Below, piece after piece: positions 32,366-41,480 of a DNA stretch of 64,000 nt. Where the stretch lies: the NCBI GenBank assembly GCA_963840835.1, contig CAWJAM010000008.1:1-64000 (forward strand). The letters are read 5' to 3'. A program made the translations under genes and the position numbers. The notes beneath the pieces are model-generated. The model saw nothing but the letters and a program-made list of their open reading frames with translations. It was not told the origin of the DNA and ran no database searches. The stretch comes from Rubrobacter_D sp963840835 (GTDB lineage: Bacteria > Actinomycetota > Rubrobacteria > Rubrobacterales > Rubrobacteraceae). Position 1 is the first letter of the stretch. Each line of letters begins with the position of its first letter.

Positions 32366-32947
32366 ATCTACAACCCCTTTCGTCGATGCGCTGCCGCTCG
32401 CGCGCGGCGCGATGCCTTCGCGCAGGGCGACGGCCAGCGCCTTGACACCCGACTCTACCTTGTGGTGGGCGTTCTCGCCGTAATGGCAATTGAGGTGGAG
32501 GGTGAAACGTCCGTACTGGGTGAAGGCGCGAAGGAACTCGGGGAACAGTTCGACGTCGAAGGTCCCTATCTTCTCCGGCATCGGGCCGAGGTTGCAGGTG
32601 AGGTGGCTCCTGGCCCCGAGGTCTACGACGACCGTGGATAACGCCTCGATGAGCGGCGCGCTCGCGTCGGCGAACCGCACGATGGTGCCCCTTTCCCCCA
32701 GAGCCTCGTCGAAGGCGCGCCCCAGAACGAGCCCGGTGTCTTCGACCGTGTGGTGGTCATCTACCCACGTGTCGCCCTTCGCCTCCACGGTGAGGTCGAT
32801 GCCGGAGTGGTGGGCGAGCAGGTGAAGCAGGTGGTCGAGGAACCCTACGCCCGTCGCGACCTCGGCCCGGCCTTCGCCGTCGAGATCAAGGTCGACCCTG
32901 ACGAATGTCTCAGCCGTCTTCCGCTCCGCAGTGCCCTTGCGCGCCAT
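32363..32947 (-). CDS. hisB: Imidazoleglycerol-phosphate dehydratase
   Basis: 194-aa monofunctional HisB, a manganese enzyme forming 24-mers. Both metal motifs are present: FLDHLLHLLAHHSG (about 36-49), DDHHTVEDTG (about 63-72), and the later HLNCHYGENAHHKVE. The C-terminal phosphatase domain of enterobacterial HisB is absent, consistent with a separate hisN at 10 kb. It starts ATG with GGAAGAT upstream, 58 bases after hisD. Its TAG is the first triplet of a family 2 array identical over 18 bases to those at glnA and hom. Confidence 0.94.
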   Translation of the reverse strand: MARKGTAERKTAETFVRVDLDLDGEGRAEVATGVGFLDHLLHLLAHHSGIDLTVEAKGDTWVDDHHTVEDTGLVLGRAFDEALGERGTIVRFADASAPLIEALSTVVVDLGARSHLTCNLGPMPEKIGTFDVELFPEFLRAFTQYGRFTLHLNCHYGENAHHKVESGVKALAVALREGIAPRASGSASTKGVVD

Positions 32948-33005
32948 CTTCCTCCCGAATCTCTAGGGTCCAAGCATTCTAGCGGACAATCGCCTTACGA
33001 TACCC

Positions 33006-34250
33006 TTAATTCGTCCGCGTACGGACACTGGCGGCGTGATTCTCGAAGCCTTCGAGGCGGGCCAGGCGTTCCACGTGGGGACCGAGGTCCCGCAGGGCGT
33101 CCTGGGTGAAGTGGATGTAGTTGGTTCTGGCTAGGAAATCATGGGTGCCGAGGGCGGAGGCCCAGGTCGCGGCCCCGCCGGAGGGCAAGGCGTGGGATGG
33201 ACCGGCCGCGTAGTCCCCAAGCGCGACGGGGCTGAAATCTCCCACGGCGACCATGCCGACCGCGTCCAGATCCTGCAGGATGGCCTCGTGATCCTCGGAC
33301 ATAACGTGCGCGTGCTCAGGGGCGTAGACGTTACTTATCCGGACTGCCTGCCCCAGATCCTCGACGCGTACGAGCGTCACGTGCTCCGCCGGCTCGCCGG
33401 AGAGGAGTGGCTCGACGGCCGAGATCAAACGCTCGCTCGGGGTGAGCAGGACGGCGGAGGCCCCGGAGAGGTGCTCGGCCTGGGCCATCAGGTCGCGGGC
33501 GACGCGCTCGGGGAAGGCGCCATCGTCGGCGATCACGAGCACCTCGCTCGGTCCCTGCGGCGCGTCGATGCCGACGGTCCCGAAGACCTCGAGCTTCGCC
33601 GCCGTAACGTAGTCGTTGCCGGGGCCAACGATCTTGTCGACGGCCGCGACGCTCTCGGTGCCGAAAGCCAAAGCCCCAACGGCCTGCGCGCCACCAACGG
33701 CGTACACCTCCCCCAGCCCGAGCAGGCCGGCGACGGCGAGAACGTTGGGGTCGGGCAGACCGTTTGGGCCCGGCGGGGTGCAGGCCCTGATCTCCCGCAC
33801 CCCGGCCACCCTGGCGGGAACCGCAGACATGACCAGCGTACTCGGGTAGGCGGCATGCCCGCCTGGGATGTAGAGCCCGGCGCGACGGATCGGCCGCACG
33901 CGCTGGCCCGTCGTCGCCCCGGCGCGGCTCCGTTCCCACGAGCGGTCCATCTCGCGCTCGTGGAAGGCTCGGACGTTCCCTATTGCCACCCCGAAACTCT
34001 CCCTCAGGTCGGGAGAGAGTAACTCGACGGCGCGGTCTATCTCGGCCTGCGGTACCAGAATTTGCCGCGGCCTGACACCGTCGAAGCGCTCCGTGTATTC
34101 GAGGAGGGCCGCGTCGCCACGGTCGCGCACATCCTCGACGATTTGGCGTGCGGCACCCCGGATCTCCTCGGATAAGAACCCGCCGGGCCGGCGCAGCCAG
34201 CCGACTACCTCGCGTGCTTCTCTCCCCCTCGCGTCTAGCGTCTTGACCAA
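33006..34250 (-). CDS. hisD: Histidinol dehydrogenase
   Basis: Zinc-dependent enzyme oxidising histidinol to histidine in two NAD-linked steps; 414 aa. Signatures are PIRRAGLYIPGGHAAYPSTL, VDKIVGPGNDYVTAAK, GIDAPQGPSEVLVIAD, DLMAQAEHLSGASAVLL and the C-terminal GPSHALPSGGAATWAS. Start is TTG at 34250 with GGGGG nearby, four bases after the hisG stop. Gene order hisG-hisD-hisB is the actinobacterial norm minus hisC, which is missing here. Confidence 0.95.
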   Translation of the reverse strand: MVKTLDARGREAREVVGWLRRPGGFLSEEIRGAARQIVEDVRDRGDAALLEYTERFDGVRPRQILVPQAEIDRAVELLSPDLRESFGVAIGNVRAFHEREMDRSWERSRAGATTGQRVRPIRRAGLYIPGGHAAYPSTLVMSAVPARVAGVREIRACTPPGPNGLPDPNVLAVAGLLGLGEVYAVGGAQAVGALAFGTESVAAVDKIVGPGNDYVTAAKLEVFGTVGIDAPQGPSEVLVIADDGAFPERVARDLMAQAEHLSGASAVLLTPSERLISAVEPLLSGEPAEHVTLVRVEDLGQAVRISNVYAPEHAHVMSEDHEAILQDLDAVGMVAVGDFSPVALGDYAAGPSHALPSGGAATWASALGTHDFLARTNYIHFTQDALRDLGPHVERLARLEGFENHAASVRTRTN

Positions 34251-34254
34251 GCTC

Positions 34255-34887
34255 TCAGCCCCCCTCTATGGCGTCGGCGAGGGCGGAGATTTCCTGGTGG
34301 CGCAGGCGGTAGGCGCCGCGGTTGGAGATGAGGCGTGCGGTGGAGGTCGAGATCTCGTCGAGCACCACGAGGTGGTTCTCGCGCAATGTCGTACCGGTAG
34401 CGGTGAGGTCGACGATGCACTCGGCGAGGCCGACGAGAGGGGCGAGCTCTATCGAGCCGTGCAGTTCTATGATCTCGGCCTGGCGGCCCAGGCGCTCGAA
34501 GTAGCGCCTGGCTGTCTCTGGGAACTTGGTTGCGACCCTGACGACCTCGGCGTGGCGGATGGCCCGCCTGACGTCCTCGGCCCTGCCCTCGGGGGCGGCC
34601 AGGATCATGCGGCACCCCCCCGTCCCAAGGTCCCGAAGCTCGACCACGTTGAACTTGTGTTCCTCGAGCACGTCCTTGCCGACGATGCCGACGTCGGCGG
34701 CCCCGTACTCGACGAAGACGGGCACGTCGGAGGGCCGGCTGACGATGAACTCCGTGTCCCCCTCTCTGTAGACGAGCCTCCGCCCGTCCTCACGGACGAT
34801 GCTCGCGGGCAGTCCTGCACCTTCCAGCGCCGATAGGGCGTCCTCGAAGATGGCGCCCTTCGGCACAGCGACGCGTAGCCCGCTCAC
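34255..34887 (-). CDS. hisG: ATP phosphoribosyltransferase catalytic subunit, short form
   Basis: First enzyme of histidine synthesis, condensing ATP and PRPP. At 210 aa it is the short form lacking the C-terminal histidine-binding domain. Recognised by RVAVPKGAIFEDAL at the N-terminus, VPVFVEYGAADVGIVGKDVL, and the PRPP loop VDLTATGTTLRENHL. The short form needs HisZ for activity and feedback control, and hisZ is the overlapping upstream gene (4-base overlap). Confidence 0.95.
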   Translation of the reverse strand: MSGLRVAVPKGAIFEDALSALEGAGLPASIVREDGRRLVYREGDTEFIVSRPSDVPVFVEYGAADVGIVGKDVLEEHKFNVVELRDLGTGGCRMILAAPEGRAEDVRRAIRHAEVVRVATKFPETARRYFERLGRQAEIIELHGSIELAPLVGLAECIVDLTATGTTLRENHLVVLDEISTSTARLISNRGAYRLRHQEISALADAIEGG

Positions 34888-36128
34888 GAAAGCACCGCTC
34901 TCGCCACGGATCGATGATCCGTGAACACGAACTCTCCGGGGGGATCGGCGGGGGCGAGCTTGACGCCTCCGTCGGCGGGGTAGGAGATCCAGGCCGCCTC
35001 CACGCTCCTTGCGTACTCCGCCGCGGCCTCGGGCGGGAGGTCCTCCGAGAGGTGCAACACGGGCACGCCGTTGCCCCGCAATCGTCGAGCGGCCTCGATG
35101 CCACTCACGTCACCCCCGACGAGGACGAGGAGAGGCTGCGGCCTCTCCCCGGGTAGCACGGAGAGGAGCCTCTCCAGGTAGATGGCGAAGCCGGTCGCCG
35201 GAAGCTCCTTCCCGAAGCGCTTGAGGAGGTTGTCGTAGCGCCCACCGTTGGCGATGGTGAACCCGAGGCCCGAGGCGTAAGCCTCGTAGATCGCGCCCGT
35301 GTAATAATCGTGTCGCCCTATGAGGCCGAAGTCCAGTATGACCGCGCCCAGAGCGCCGTGCGCCTCAAGGTGCCGCAGTATCTCCCTCAAGTTCTCGAGG
35401 GCCGCCCTCGCCCCCCCCACCGCGTACTGCTCGGCCTCGTCGACAATCGATGCGTCCGTCGCGGGGCCGACGAGGCGCGGTATGCCGCGGACCCCGGCGG
35501 CTGTATCGGCGGGGAGATCACTCGCGAGGGCGTCGACGGCGACGAGATCCTTCGCCGCGAGGGCGTCCGTCACGGGGGAGGCTGCCTCCGGCGCGACGTG
35601 GCGCAGGTAGCCGGAGTAGAAGGCCGACTGGCCTAGCACGACCGCGAACTCCGAAGGGGCCCCGAGGCCGAGGTTCTGGAGTACATCGACCAGGAGCGCG
35701 ATCGTCGCCGCGTCCTCCCTGGCGCTTGCTGTGCCGACGACCTCGACGCCAGCCTGGTAGAGCTCCGCGCTCTGCCCGCGGCCAACGCTAGCGCGGCGGT
35801 ATGCGGGAAGAACGTAGGAGAGCTTGTGCGGCGGTGGGCTGCCGGCGAGGCGCTGGGCGACGAGGCGGGCTATCGGGGTCGTCATCTCCGGCCTGAGTAG
35901 GAGCATCTGGTTGTCGCGGTCGAAGAGCTTGTAGGAGGCGTCCCGAAGGCCGTGCTCTTCGATCACCTCCGAGTACTCCAGCGCGGGGGTGACGACCTCC
36001 CTGAAACCGTAGAGCCTGAAGCGGTCCCTGATTGCGCCCTGCACGTCGAGCAACCGCGTAGACTCGGGCGGCAGCACGTCGCGCGTTCCCGGCGTGGTGG
36101 CGAACTTCCTCGGCGTCTCGCGATCCAT
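34884..36128 (-). CDS. hisZ: ATP phosphoribosyltransferase regulatory subunit
   Basis: HisRS-like protein of 414 aa that forms a hetero-octamer with short HisG and provides histidine feedback. Class II synthetase motifs are partly kept (motif 2-like LSYVLPAYRRASVGRGQSAELYQAGVE, GRHDYYTGAIYEAY, motif 3-like ANGGRYDNLLKRFG) but the tRNA anticodon-binding domain is absent. A true hisS would be about 420 aa with that domain, and genetic linkage to short hisG settles the call. It heads the his operon, with a family 3 hairpin element 70 bases upstream. Confidence 0.9.
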   Translation of the reverse strand: MDRETPRKFATTPGTRDVLPPESTRLLDVQGAIRDRFRLYGFREVVTPALEYSEVIEEHGLRDASYKLFDRDNQMLLLRPEMTTPIARLVAQRLAGSPPPHKLSYVLPAYRRASVGRGQSAELYQAGVEVVGTASAREDAATIALLVDVLQNLGLGAPSEFAVVLGQSAFYSGYLRHVAPEAASPVTDALAAKDLVAVDALASDLPADTAAGVRGIPRLVGPATDASIVDEAEQYAVGGARAALENLREILRHLEAHGALGAVILDFGLIGRHDYYTGAIYEAYASGLGFTIANGGRYDNLLKRFGKELPATGFAIYLERLLSVLPGERPQPLLVLVGGDVSGIEAARRLRGNGVPVLHLSEDLPPEAAAEYARSVEAAWISYPADGGVKLAPADPPGEFVFTDHRSVARAVLS

Positions 36129-36200
36129 AAGAGAGGCTATCTTAACCGATGGGCACGACTTTGACGCCAGTCAGGCTCGTGAGCTAACCGGGATCCGAAA

Positions 36201-36275
36201 GCGAATAGCAGAGGTCAAGACCTCTGCTATTCGCGCACTTCAGCACTTCAGCTAGTCAGCACTTCAGCAAGAAGA
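36201..36275. repeat. Family 3 hairpin and octad element (copy 1)
   Basis: A 16-bp perfect hairpin at 36201-36234 (GCGAATAGCAGAGGTC, AA, and its complement) is followed by octads GCACTTCA, GCACTTCA, GCTAGTCA, GCACTTCA, GCAAGAA. The octad block is identical over about 40 bases to those at 39.94 kb (inverted) and 59.02 kb, while the hairpins differ by paired changes. It lies in the divergent gap between hisZ and the sulfatase gene (284 bases, otherwise without clear features). Confidence 0.8.
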
Positions 36276-36412
36276 AGACCTGAGCGTCGGGACGGCACCC
36301 CGAAGGACGATTCATCGCCACGCCTTACGCTGGTATGGACGGAGTACACCAGTTGCTCGAAGCATAGTAGTATGGGCCGAGGGCAAACGCTATCCTCCAG
36401 GAAGGGGGGACC

Positions 36413-37885
36413 TTGAAGAGGACTTTCAGGTACGCTGCGTTGCTCGCCCTGGTTGCCGTTATGGGCATGACTGCGAGCCAGCCCGAGAGCGGCCTCGCCC
36501 AGACGGCGGACCCTAGGCCCAACATTCTTTTCATACTCGCCGACGACCTGAGGGCCTCGGACCTCAGATACATGCCCAATACCCGGAACCTCATGGCCGA
36601 CCAGGGCACGGAGTTCACGAAAGCATGGGTGACGCGCTCGCTGTGCTGTCCCTCGCGGGCGACGACCTTCCGGGGCCAGTACGCCCACAACCATCACGTC
36701 TGGGTCAACGTCCCCCCATCCGGGGGCTTCTGGAAGTTCTACGACTCGGGGCTGGAGAGCTCCACCGTGGCAACCTGGCTCGACAAAGCGGGATACGAAA
36801 CCGTGCTGATCGGCAAGTACCTCAACCGCTACGGCCTGAACCGAAGCGGCGGCTACGCCCCGACCACTTACGTACCGCCCGGCTGGGACGAATGGCACGC
36901 CTGGGAGGGAGACTACAACAGCGATACCAGGTACGACATCAACAACAACGGCGACATAGACACCTACCTACGCTCCGACGTGCACGACACCGACCTGCAC
37001 GCCGATACCGCGGAGAACTTCATCAGGAGCACGGCGGGCGGGGCACCGTTCTTCATGCACCTCTCGCCCAACGCACCCCACGCCCCCTCCTACTCCGCCC
37101 CGGAACACGCAGGCATGTTCACCGGCACGGCTCTGCCCAGGCCAAGCTCTTTCAACGAGGCGGACGTATCGGACAAACCAGCGTGGGTCCGAAGCAAACC
37201 CCTACTAACCTCGGCCAAAATCTCCGGCCTGACAAACTCTTACCGCAAGCGCCTCAGGGCGCTTCAGTCGGTGGATGAGATGGTGCTCGGCCTGGTGCAT
37301 ACCTTGCAGGATACGGGCGAACTCTCGAACACGTTCATAGTCTTCACCTCGGACAACGGCGTCTACCTTGGTGAGCACCGGCTCGAGGCCAAGGCCGCGG
37401 CCTACAACGCGGCGCCCCGGATACCGTTATTGATCCGTGGCCCCGGCGTGCCTCAAGGGGTGGGCCGTTCCCAGATGGCGCTGAACAACGACTTCGCCCC
37501 CACCCTCGCCTCGTGGGCGGGCGTAACACCGCCCGATTTCGTGGACGGACGTTCGCTCGAGCCCCTTTTGACCTCCAGCCCTCCGACCTCCTGGAGGAGC
37601 GCTTTTCTCGTCGAGCACAGGCGTTCGCCCGAGGAGTACGCCAACGTGCGCACAATACCCAACTACTCAGCGATCAGGACGGGCCGCTACAACTACGTCG
37701 AGTACGAAACCGGCGAGAGGGAGCTCTACGACCTCAACGCGGACCCGGCCGAATTGACCAACATCTACAACAGCGCTTCCCAGACACTCATCTCCAACCT
37801 GCAAACGAGGCTTGTCGCGCTCAAGAGCTGCGCCAAAGCAGACACCTCGGCGACGTCATGCAAGACAGCAGAGGACGGGAAGTAG
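36413..37885 (+). CDS. Secreted sulfatase
   Basis: 490-aa type I sulfatase with an N-terminal signal peptide (MKRTFRYAALLALVAVMGMT, cleavage probably after SGLAQ-A region). NILFILADDLRASD holds the metal aspartates; the formylglycine motif is CCPSR at 78-82 (Cys78 modified); HLSPNAPHAP, FTSDNGVYLGEHR and the C-terminal substrate region follow. It should hydrolyse sulfate esters outside the cytosol after oxidation of Cys78. A formylglycine-generating enzyme is not in this window. TTG start with AAGGGGGGA upstream. Confidence 0.88.
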   Translation: MKRTFRYAALLALVAVMGMTASQPESGLAQTADPRPNILFILADDLRASDLRYMPNTRNLMADQGTEFTKAWVTRSLCCPSRATTFRGQYAHNHHVWVNVPPSGGFWKFYDSGLESSTVATWLDKAGYETVLIGKYLNRYGLNRSGGYAPTTYVPPGWDEWHAWEGDYNSDTRYDINNNGDIDTYLRSDVHDTDLHADTAENFIRSTAGGAPFFMHLSPNAPHAPSYSAPEHAGMFTGTALPRPSSFNEADVSDKPAWVRSKPLLTSAKISGLTNSYRKRLRALQSVDEMVLGLVHTLQDTGELSNTFIVFTSDNGVYLGEHRLEAKAAAYNAAPRIPLLIRGPGVPQGVGRSQMALNNDFAPTLASWAGVTPPDFVDGRSLEPLLTSSPPTSWRSAFLVEHRRSPEEYANVRTIPNYSAIRTGRYNYVEYETGERELYDLNADPAELTNIYNSASQTLISNLQTRLVALKSCAKADTSATSCKTAEDGK

Positions 37886-38008
37886 ACGGCCGAGCAAGCT
37901 CGATAACTCGGGTGCCCGGCCGGGTAACACATCCTGGTTGCTTGTAGACACCGAAGAAACGTGTCATGGTTGAACGGTCTGGCACTCGAAGGGGAAAGGG
38001 GTCCGCGG

Positions 38009-38656
38009 ATGCTCGAGGTCTGGGGCAGGAAGAACTCGTACAATGTGCAGAAGGTACTCTGGTGCTGCGAGGAACTCGAGATCCCATTCCGGCGCCACGA
38101 CGCGGGCGGGCTCTTCGGGGGTACCCAAGAAGACGAGTACCTCTCCCGCAACCCGACAGGCCTCGTCCCGACGATCTCGGACGAAGGCTTCGTCCTGTGG
38201 GAGTCGAATGCCATAGTGCGCTACCTCTCGGCCAAACACGGGCGCGGCACTCTCTGGCCCGAGGACCCCAAAGAACGCGCCCTCGCGGACAAGTGGATGG
38301 ACTACCAGCTCGGTACGCTCTGGCCCGCCTTCAAGAACGCCCTCGTCGGCCTGATCCGTACCCCTCCAGAGCGGAGAGATCCGGAGAAGATAGAGGCCTC
38401 GGTCCGCGCCACGGCCGAGGTTCTGGTCGTCCTGGACGCGCAGCTGAACGACAACGAGTACGTCGCTGGAACTGCCCTCTCCGTGGGAGATATCGCGCTC
38501 GGGTCGAGCGTCTATCGTTGGCTGGAGTTGGACATAGAGAGGCCGGACCTGCCTGCCCTCGCGGCCTGGCACGCCCGCCTCGAAACTCGCCCCGCCTACC
38601 GGAGAACCGTAATGGTCTCCTTCGTGAAAGAAGATCCGCCGGACCCCGAAGAGTGA
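38009..38656 (+). CDS. Glutathione S-transferase family protein
   Basis: 215-aa soluble GST. The thioredoxin-like N-terminal domain starts MLEVWGRKNSYNVQKVLWCCEEL and includes NPTGLVPTISDEGFVLWESNAIVRYL, the glutathione-site cis-Pro and Glu-Ser; the helical C-terminal domain includes YVAGTALSVGDIAL. Since most actinobacteria lack glutathione, the substrate may be another thiol, or the protein has a structural role. The frame opens earlier, but the ATG at 38009 has AAGGGG upstream and begins at the usual first strand. Confidence 0.82.
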   Translation: MLEVWGRKNSYNVQKVLWCCEELEIPFRRHDAGGLFGGTQEDEYLSRNPTGLVPTISDEGFVLWESNAIVRYLSAKHGRGTLWPEDPKERALADKWMDYQLGTLWPAFKNALVGLIRTPPERRDPEKIEASVRATAEVLVVLDAQLNDNEYVAGTALSVGDIALGSSVYRWLELDIERPDLPALAAWHARLETRPAYRRTVMVSFVKEDPPDPEE

Positions 38657-38658
38657 CT

Positions 38659-39612
38659 CTACGGCCTGGCGTACTTGTCGGCCAGCAACTCGTCTACTTC
38701 CGTGAACTGCCGGCCGGATCCCTCGAAATGGGCGATGATCTCGGGCAACGCCTGCACCGTTTGCCCGTGGGTGTCGTGCAAGAGGAGCACTTGATCCCTC
38801 TGCGTTTTCCGTCTTCTCTGGTCGGAGCGAACGATGCCTCGCACCAACGCTTCGGGATGGCCGCCGAAAAGGTAGTCGCTCGAGTCTATCGTCCAGATGA
38901 CGGGGAAGAGGCCCTCTGCGCGGACGACCCTCCGAAACACCGGCAGGGCAGCCGAGCCTTCGAAGTAGGGACTACCGTAAGGCGGTCGCATCAGCACCAT
39001 CGGATAGTGGTACCCGAGGGCACCGTCTACGGCCTCTTGGGTACTTTGCAGCTCGAGTCGCATCTGCCCCGGGCTCAGTCCTGACATGTCAGCGTGGTCG
39101 TAGGTGTGGTTTCCGAGCGTGTGGCCTTCCTCTACGATCCTTCGCAGGAGGTCCGGGTGCGCCTTGGCCTGGCGCCCGAGCACGAAGAAGGTCGCCTTCA
39201 GGTCGTGCTCTTGGAGCGTGTCGAGGATCAGGGGCGTGGTACGTGGCTTCGGGCCGTCGTCGAAGGTCAGGGCGATCCTGCCGCCCAGGGTCCCGGTCTT
39301 GCCGTTGGTGGCCAGGTTGGGGAAAGAGTCCCGGGCTATGGCGTTGTCCCAGACCTGTCCCAGCTCCGGCGGCCGCGGGTCCGGGGGCGCGGGGGGCGTG
39401 CCAGCCTCTACGGGCAACACGGACCCCGCAGACATGCGTTCGGGGGAAGAGACGTTGTAGAGCGGCGCCCCGAAGAAGAGAAGCAGAACGAGAAAAAGTG
39501 CGAGCACGAACACTACGCGCCGCACCATAAAGCGACGGCGGCGGGCGCGCCGGAAGGCGCCTGGGGCCAGAGGCCGCCTGCCGCCACGTACCCTGTACGC
39601 CGTGCTCGTCAT
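38659..39612 (-). CDS. Membrane-anchored polysaccharide deacetylase (NodB domain)
   Basis: 317-aa CE4 family enzyme that removes N-acetyl groups from peptidoglycan or another polymer. A very basic N-terminus and a membrane helix (about 32-50) place the catalytic domain outside. CE4 motifs are intact: TFDDG (116-120), GNHTYDH (His169, His173), RPPYGSPY, WTIDSSDYL and LLHDTHG near the end. It converges with the GST gene, 2 bases separating the stops. No ribosome site is evident before the ATG at 39612. Confidence 0.9.
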   Translation of the reverse strand: MTSTAYRVRGGRRPLAPGAFRRARRRRFMVRRVVFVLALFLVLLLFFGAPLYNVSSPERMSAGSVLPVEAGTPPAPPDPRPPELGQVWDNAIARDSFPNLATNGKTGTLGGRIALTFDDGPKPRTTPLILDTLQEHDLKATFFVLGRQAKAHPDLLRRIVEEGHTLGNHTYDHADMSGLSPGQMRLELQSTQEAVDGALGYHYPMVLMRPPYGSPYFEGSAALPVFRRVVRAEGLFPVIWTIDSSDYLFGGHPEALVRGIVRSDQRRRKTQRDQVLLLHDTHGQTVQALPEIIAHFEGSGRQFTEVDELLADKYARP

Positions 39613-39676
39613 ATGCCCGTATGTTAACCATTACCGGGGTATGGCAAGGCGAGTCCCCAGATACGGTATCGGATGA

Positions 39677-39907
39677 TCAGAAGGCACGAGATGTCGTGTG
39701 CGAGGGGTACTCGAAGACGACGATACGGCCGTCGTCGACCAGGACCCGCCGCTCCACCTCGCGGCCCGCGCGGATTGCGTTCCCTCCACCGTGCGGCGGT
39801 GGGAGACCCTTCTCGTCGGGGGAGGGGATCAGGTGTCGTAGGTTGTAGCCCACAGACTGCTGAGTCTCTAGCGCGGTTTGCAATGGGGTCAACCCCGTTG
39901 CAAGCAT
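39677..39907 (-). CDS. Possible small protein whose 5' end lies in a repeat
   Basis: The C-terminal portion (REVERRVLVDDGRIVVFEYPSH) looks coding in codon bias and pattern. The N-terminus MLATGLTPLQTALETQ is encoded by the hairpin of a family 3 element, so it could be either fused repeat sequence or wrong. No ribosome site is visible. It resembles the situation at 7.5-7.7 kb. Function unknown. Confidence 0.35.
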   Translation of the reverse strand: MLATGLTPLQTALETQQSVGYNLRHLIPSPDEKGLPPPHGGGNAIRAGREVERRVLVDDGRIVVFEYPSHTTSRAF

Positions 39908-40009
39908 TTCAGCGGTAGTCAGCATTTCAGCTCTTTTTCTTGCTGAAGTGCTGACTAGCTGAAGTGCTGAAGTGCGCGAATTGCAGAGGTCAAGACCTCT
40001 GCAATTCGC
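39876..40009. repeat. Family 3 hairpin and octad element (copy 2, inverted)
   Basis: Hairpin GTTTGCAATGGGGT/ACCCCGTTGCAAGC (39876-39905, with G-U pairs), octads with TCAGC, a TCTTTTTCTT spacer, inverted octads (TGCTGAAGTGCTGACTAGC) and a second perfect 16-bp hairpin at 39976-40009 (GCGAATTGCAGAGGTC). It ends one base from the minus-strand TAA stop of the second NDH-2 gene. Confidence 0.8.
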
Positions 40010-40010
40010 T

Positions 40011-41381
40011 TTAGCGCCGGATCTGGGTCACGGTCGGGTCGTAGAAGAGGTCGAGCAGCCAGTCGGCAGCGATCCTGGCGCGGCTCTGGGGGCTCTCCAG
40101 CTTGTAGAGGTAGGTCATGCGCCAGAAGAGGGCCGCTAGCTGCCCGCTGAACTTGAAGCCCATGACCTCGTTGACGGCGAACTCGCTCCCGAGCTCGACG
40201 AGCTGCCCAAACGACTTGTACCGAAACGGCTCGGGCTCCCCGCCCTCTAGAACGGCGAGGATATTACTGGCGACGGCCACGCCCTCCTGTACGGCAGCCT
40301 GGGCGTTGGGGGGCACGGGGGCGCCCTTCTCGTCCACGGTGGCCGCGCAGTCGCCCACCCCCCACACGTTGTCGTGACCCTCGACCCGCATAAACCGGTC
40401 TACCGCGAGGCCCTTGCGTTCGTCGTGGGCAAACGGGAGGTCGTCGAGCTTCTTACTCGCGCGGGTGCCCGCGGTCCAGATCACGTTCTCAGATGCGATC
40501 TCGCGTCCGTCTGTGAGGATCACCCGGTCGGATTTCACCTCCCTGGCCTTGACGTTGTTTATCACCTGTATCCTGAGGTCGTGAAGCCTTATCTGTGCCA
40601 CCCTGCGGAGGGCGGGATCTAGCTCCTTGAGTACCTCTTTGTTGGCGTCTATGAGGATTATCTTCGGGCGGTGGGGGTCTATGTTCGGGTAGTCGGGGAC
40701 GAGGAGCTCTTGCAGGAGGTTGTGCAGTTCGGCGGCGACCTCAACACCCGTCGAGCCGCCCCCGATTACGACGAAGGTGAGCTTGGAGTCGGGGACTTCG
40801 CCCCCCGCCAGCGTCGTCTCCTCGTAGCGATCGATGACGCGGTCGCAGATCTCCTCCCCCGCCCCAATGCCCCTTATGCTTATGGCGTGCTCTTCGACGC
40901 CGGGGATCCCGAAGTACGCGGGCTGGGCCCCGAGCGAGAGTACCAGGTGGTCGTAAGGAAACTCCCTGCCCGCGGCCGTGACGACCTGCCTCTCGGGGTC
41001 CACGCTCTCGAGATCCGCCCGCCGGAAGCTGGCCCCGAGCCGGATGAGCGTCCGGCGCAAGGGCTGGGCCACGTTGTGAGTCTCGACGTCGCCCCCGATG
41101 ACGCTTGCCAGCATGGGCCAGAAGGTGAAGTAGTTCTCACGGGAGATGAGCATTACGCCGACGTCGTTGCGGTCCCTGGCCAACCTGCAGAGTCTCTCGA
41201 CTGCGTTGTAGCCGGCGAATCCCCCGCCAACGACGAGCACCTTGTTGGGGAAGTCTCTGTACGGCGTCCTCTCCCAGGCCTCGTATCTGCGTCGCGCCCC
41301 GCGGAACAACGTCCGCCGCAAAACCGCGACGCCAGCCGCCCAGCCGCCGGCCACAAGCGCCCCCTTGAGCAAACCGTTCAT
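40011..41381 (-). CDS. ndh: Type II NADH dehydrogenase (paralogue 2)
   Basis: 456-aa respiratory NADH:quinone oxidoreductase. Unlike paralogue 1 it has an N-terminal hydrophobic helix (LLKGALVAGGWAAGVAVL). FAD motif VLVVGGGFAGYNAVERL, NADH motif FVVIGGGSTGVEVAAELHNL, and NVWGVGDCAATVDEKGAPVPPNAQAAVQEG close to the quinone site are standard NDH-2. C-terminal amphipathic helices (FWRMTYLYKLESPQ) support membrane binding. ATG with GAGGGGTGCG upstream. Its stop is at the boundary of a family 3 element. Confidence 0.9.
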   Translation of the reverse strand: MNGLLKGALVAGGWAAGVAVLRRTLFRGARRRYEAWERTPYRDFPNKVLVVGGGFAGYNAVERLCRLARDRNDVGVMLISRENYFTFWPMLASVIGGDVETHNVAQPLRRTLIRLGASFRRADLESVDPERQVVTAAGREFPYDHLVLSLGAQPAYFGIPGVEEHAISIRGIGAGEEICDRVIDRYEETTLAGGEVPDSKLTFVVIGGGSTGVEVAAELHNLLQELLVPDYPNIDPHRPKIILIDANKEVLKELDPALRRVAQIRLHDLRIQVINNVKAREVKSDRVILTDGREIASENVIWTAGTRASKKLDDLPFAHDERKGLAVDRFMRVEGHDNVWGVGDCAATVDEKGAPVPPNAQAAVQEGVAVASNILAVLEGGEPEPFRYKSFGQLVELGSEFAVNEVMGFKFSGQLAALFWRMTYLYKLESPQSRARIAADWLLDLFYDPTVTQIRR

Positions 41382-41480
41382 CGCACCCCTCCCACTCTCT
41401 GAGGTTCGTGTTACCAGTTCTCATATACCCATCCCTCTGGTGCTATACGCCGAACCCTGAACCGGCCCGACAGTGCTAGT

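Noticed and set aside
34884..36128. Histidyl-tRNA synthetase (hisS) call
   Set aside because: Lacks the C-terminal anticodon-binding domain and is coupled to short-form hisG, so HisZ is the better call.
36248..36898. 216-aa minus-strand ORF upstream of and inside the sulfatase gene
   Set aside because: Antisense shadow of sulfatase coding sequence plus repeat; no motif or ribosome site.
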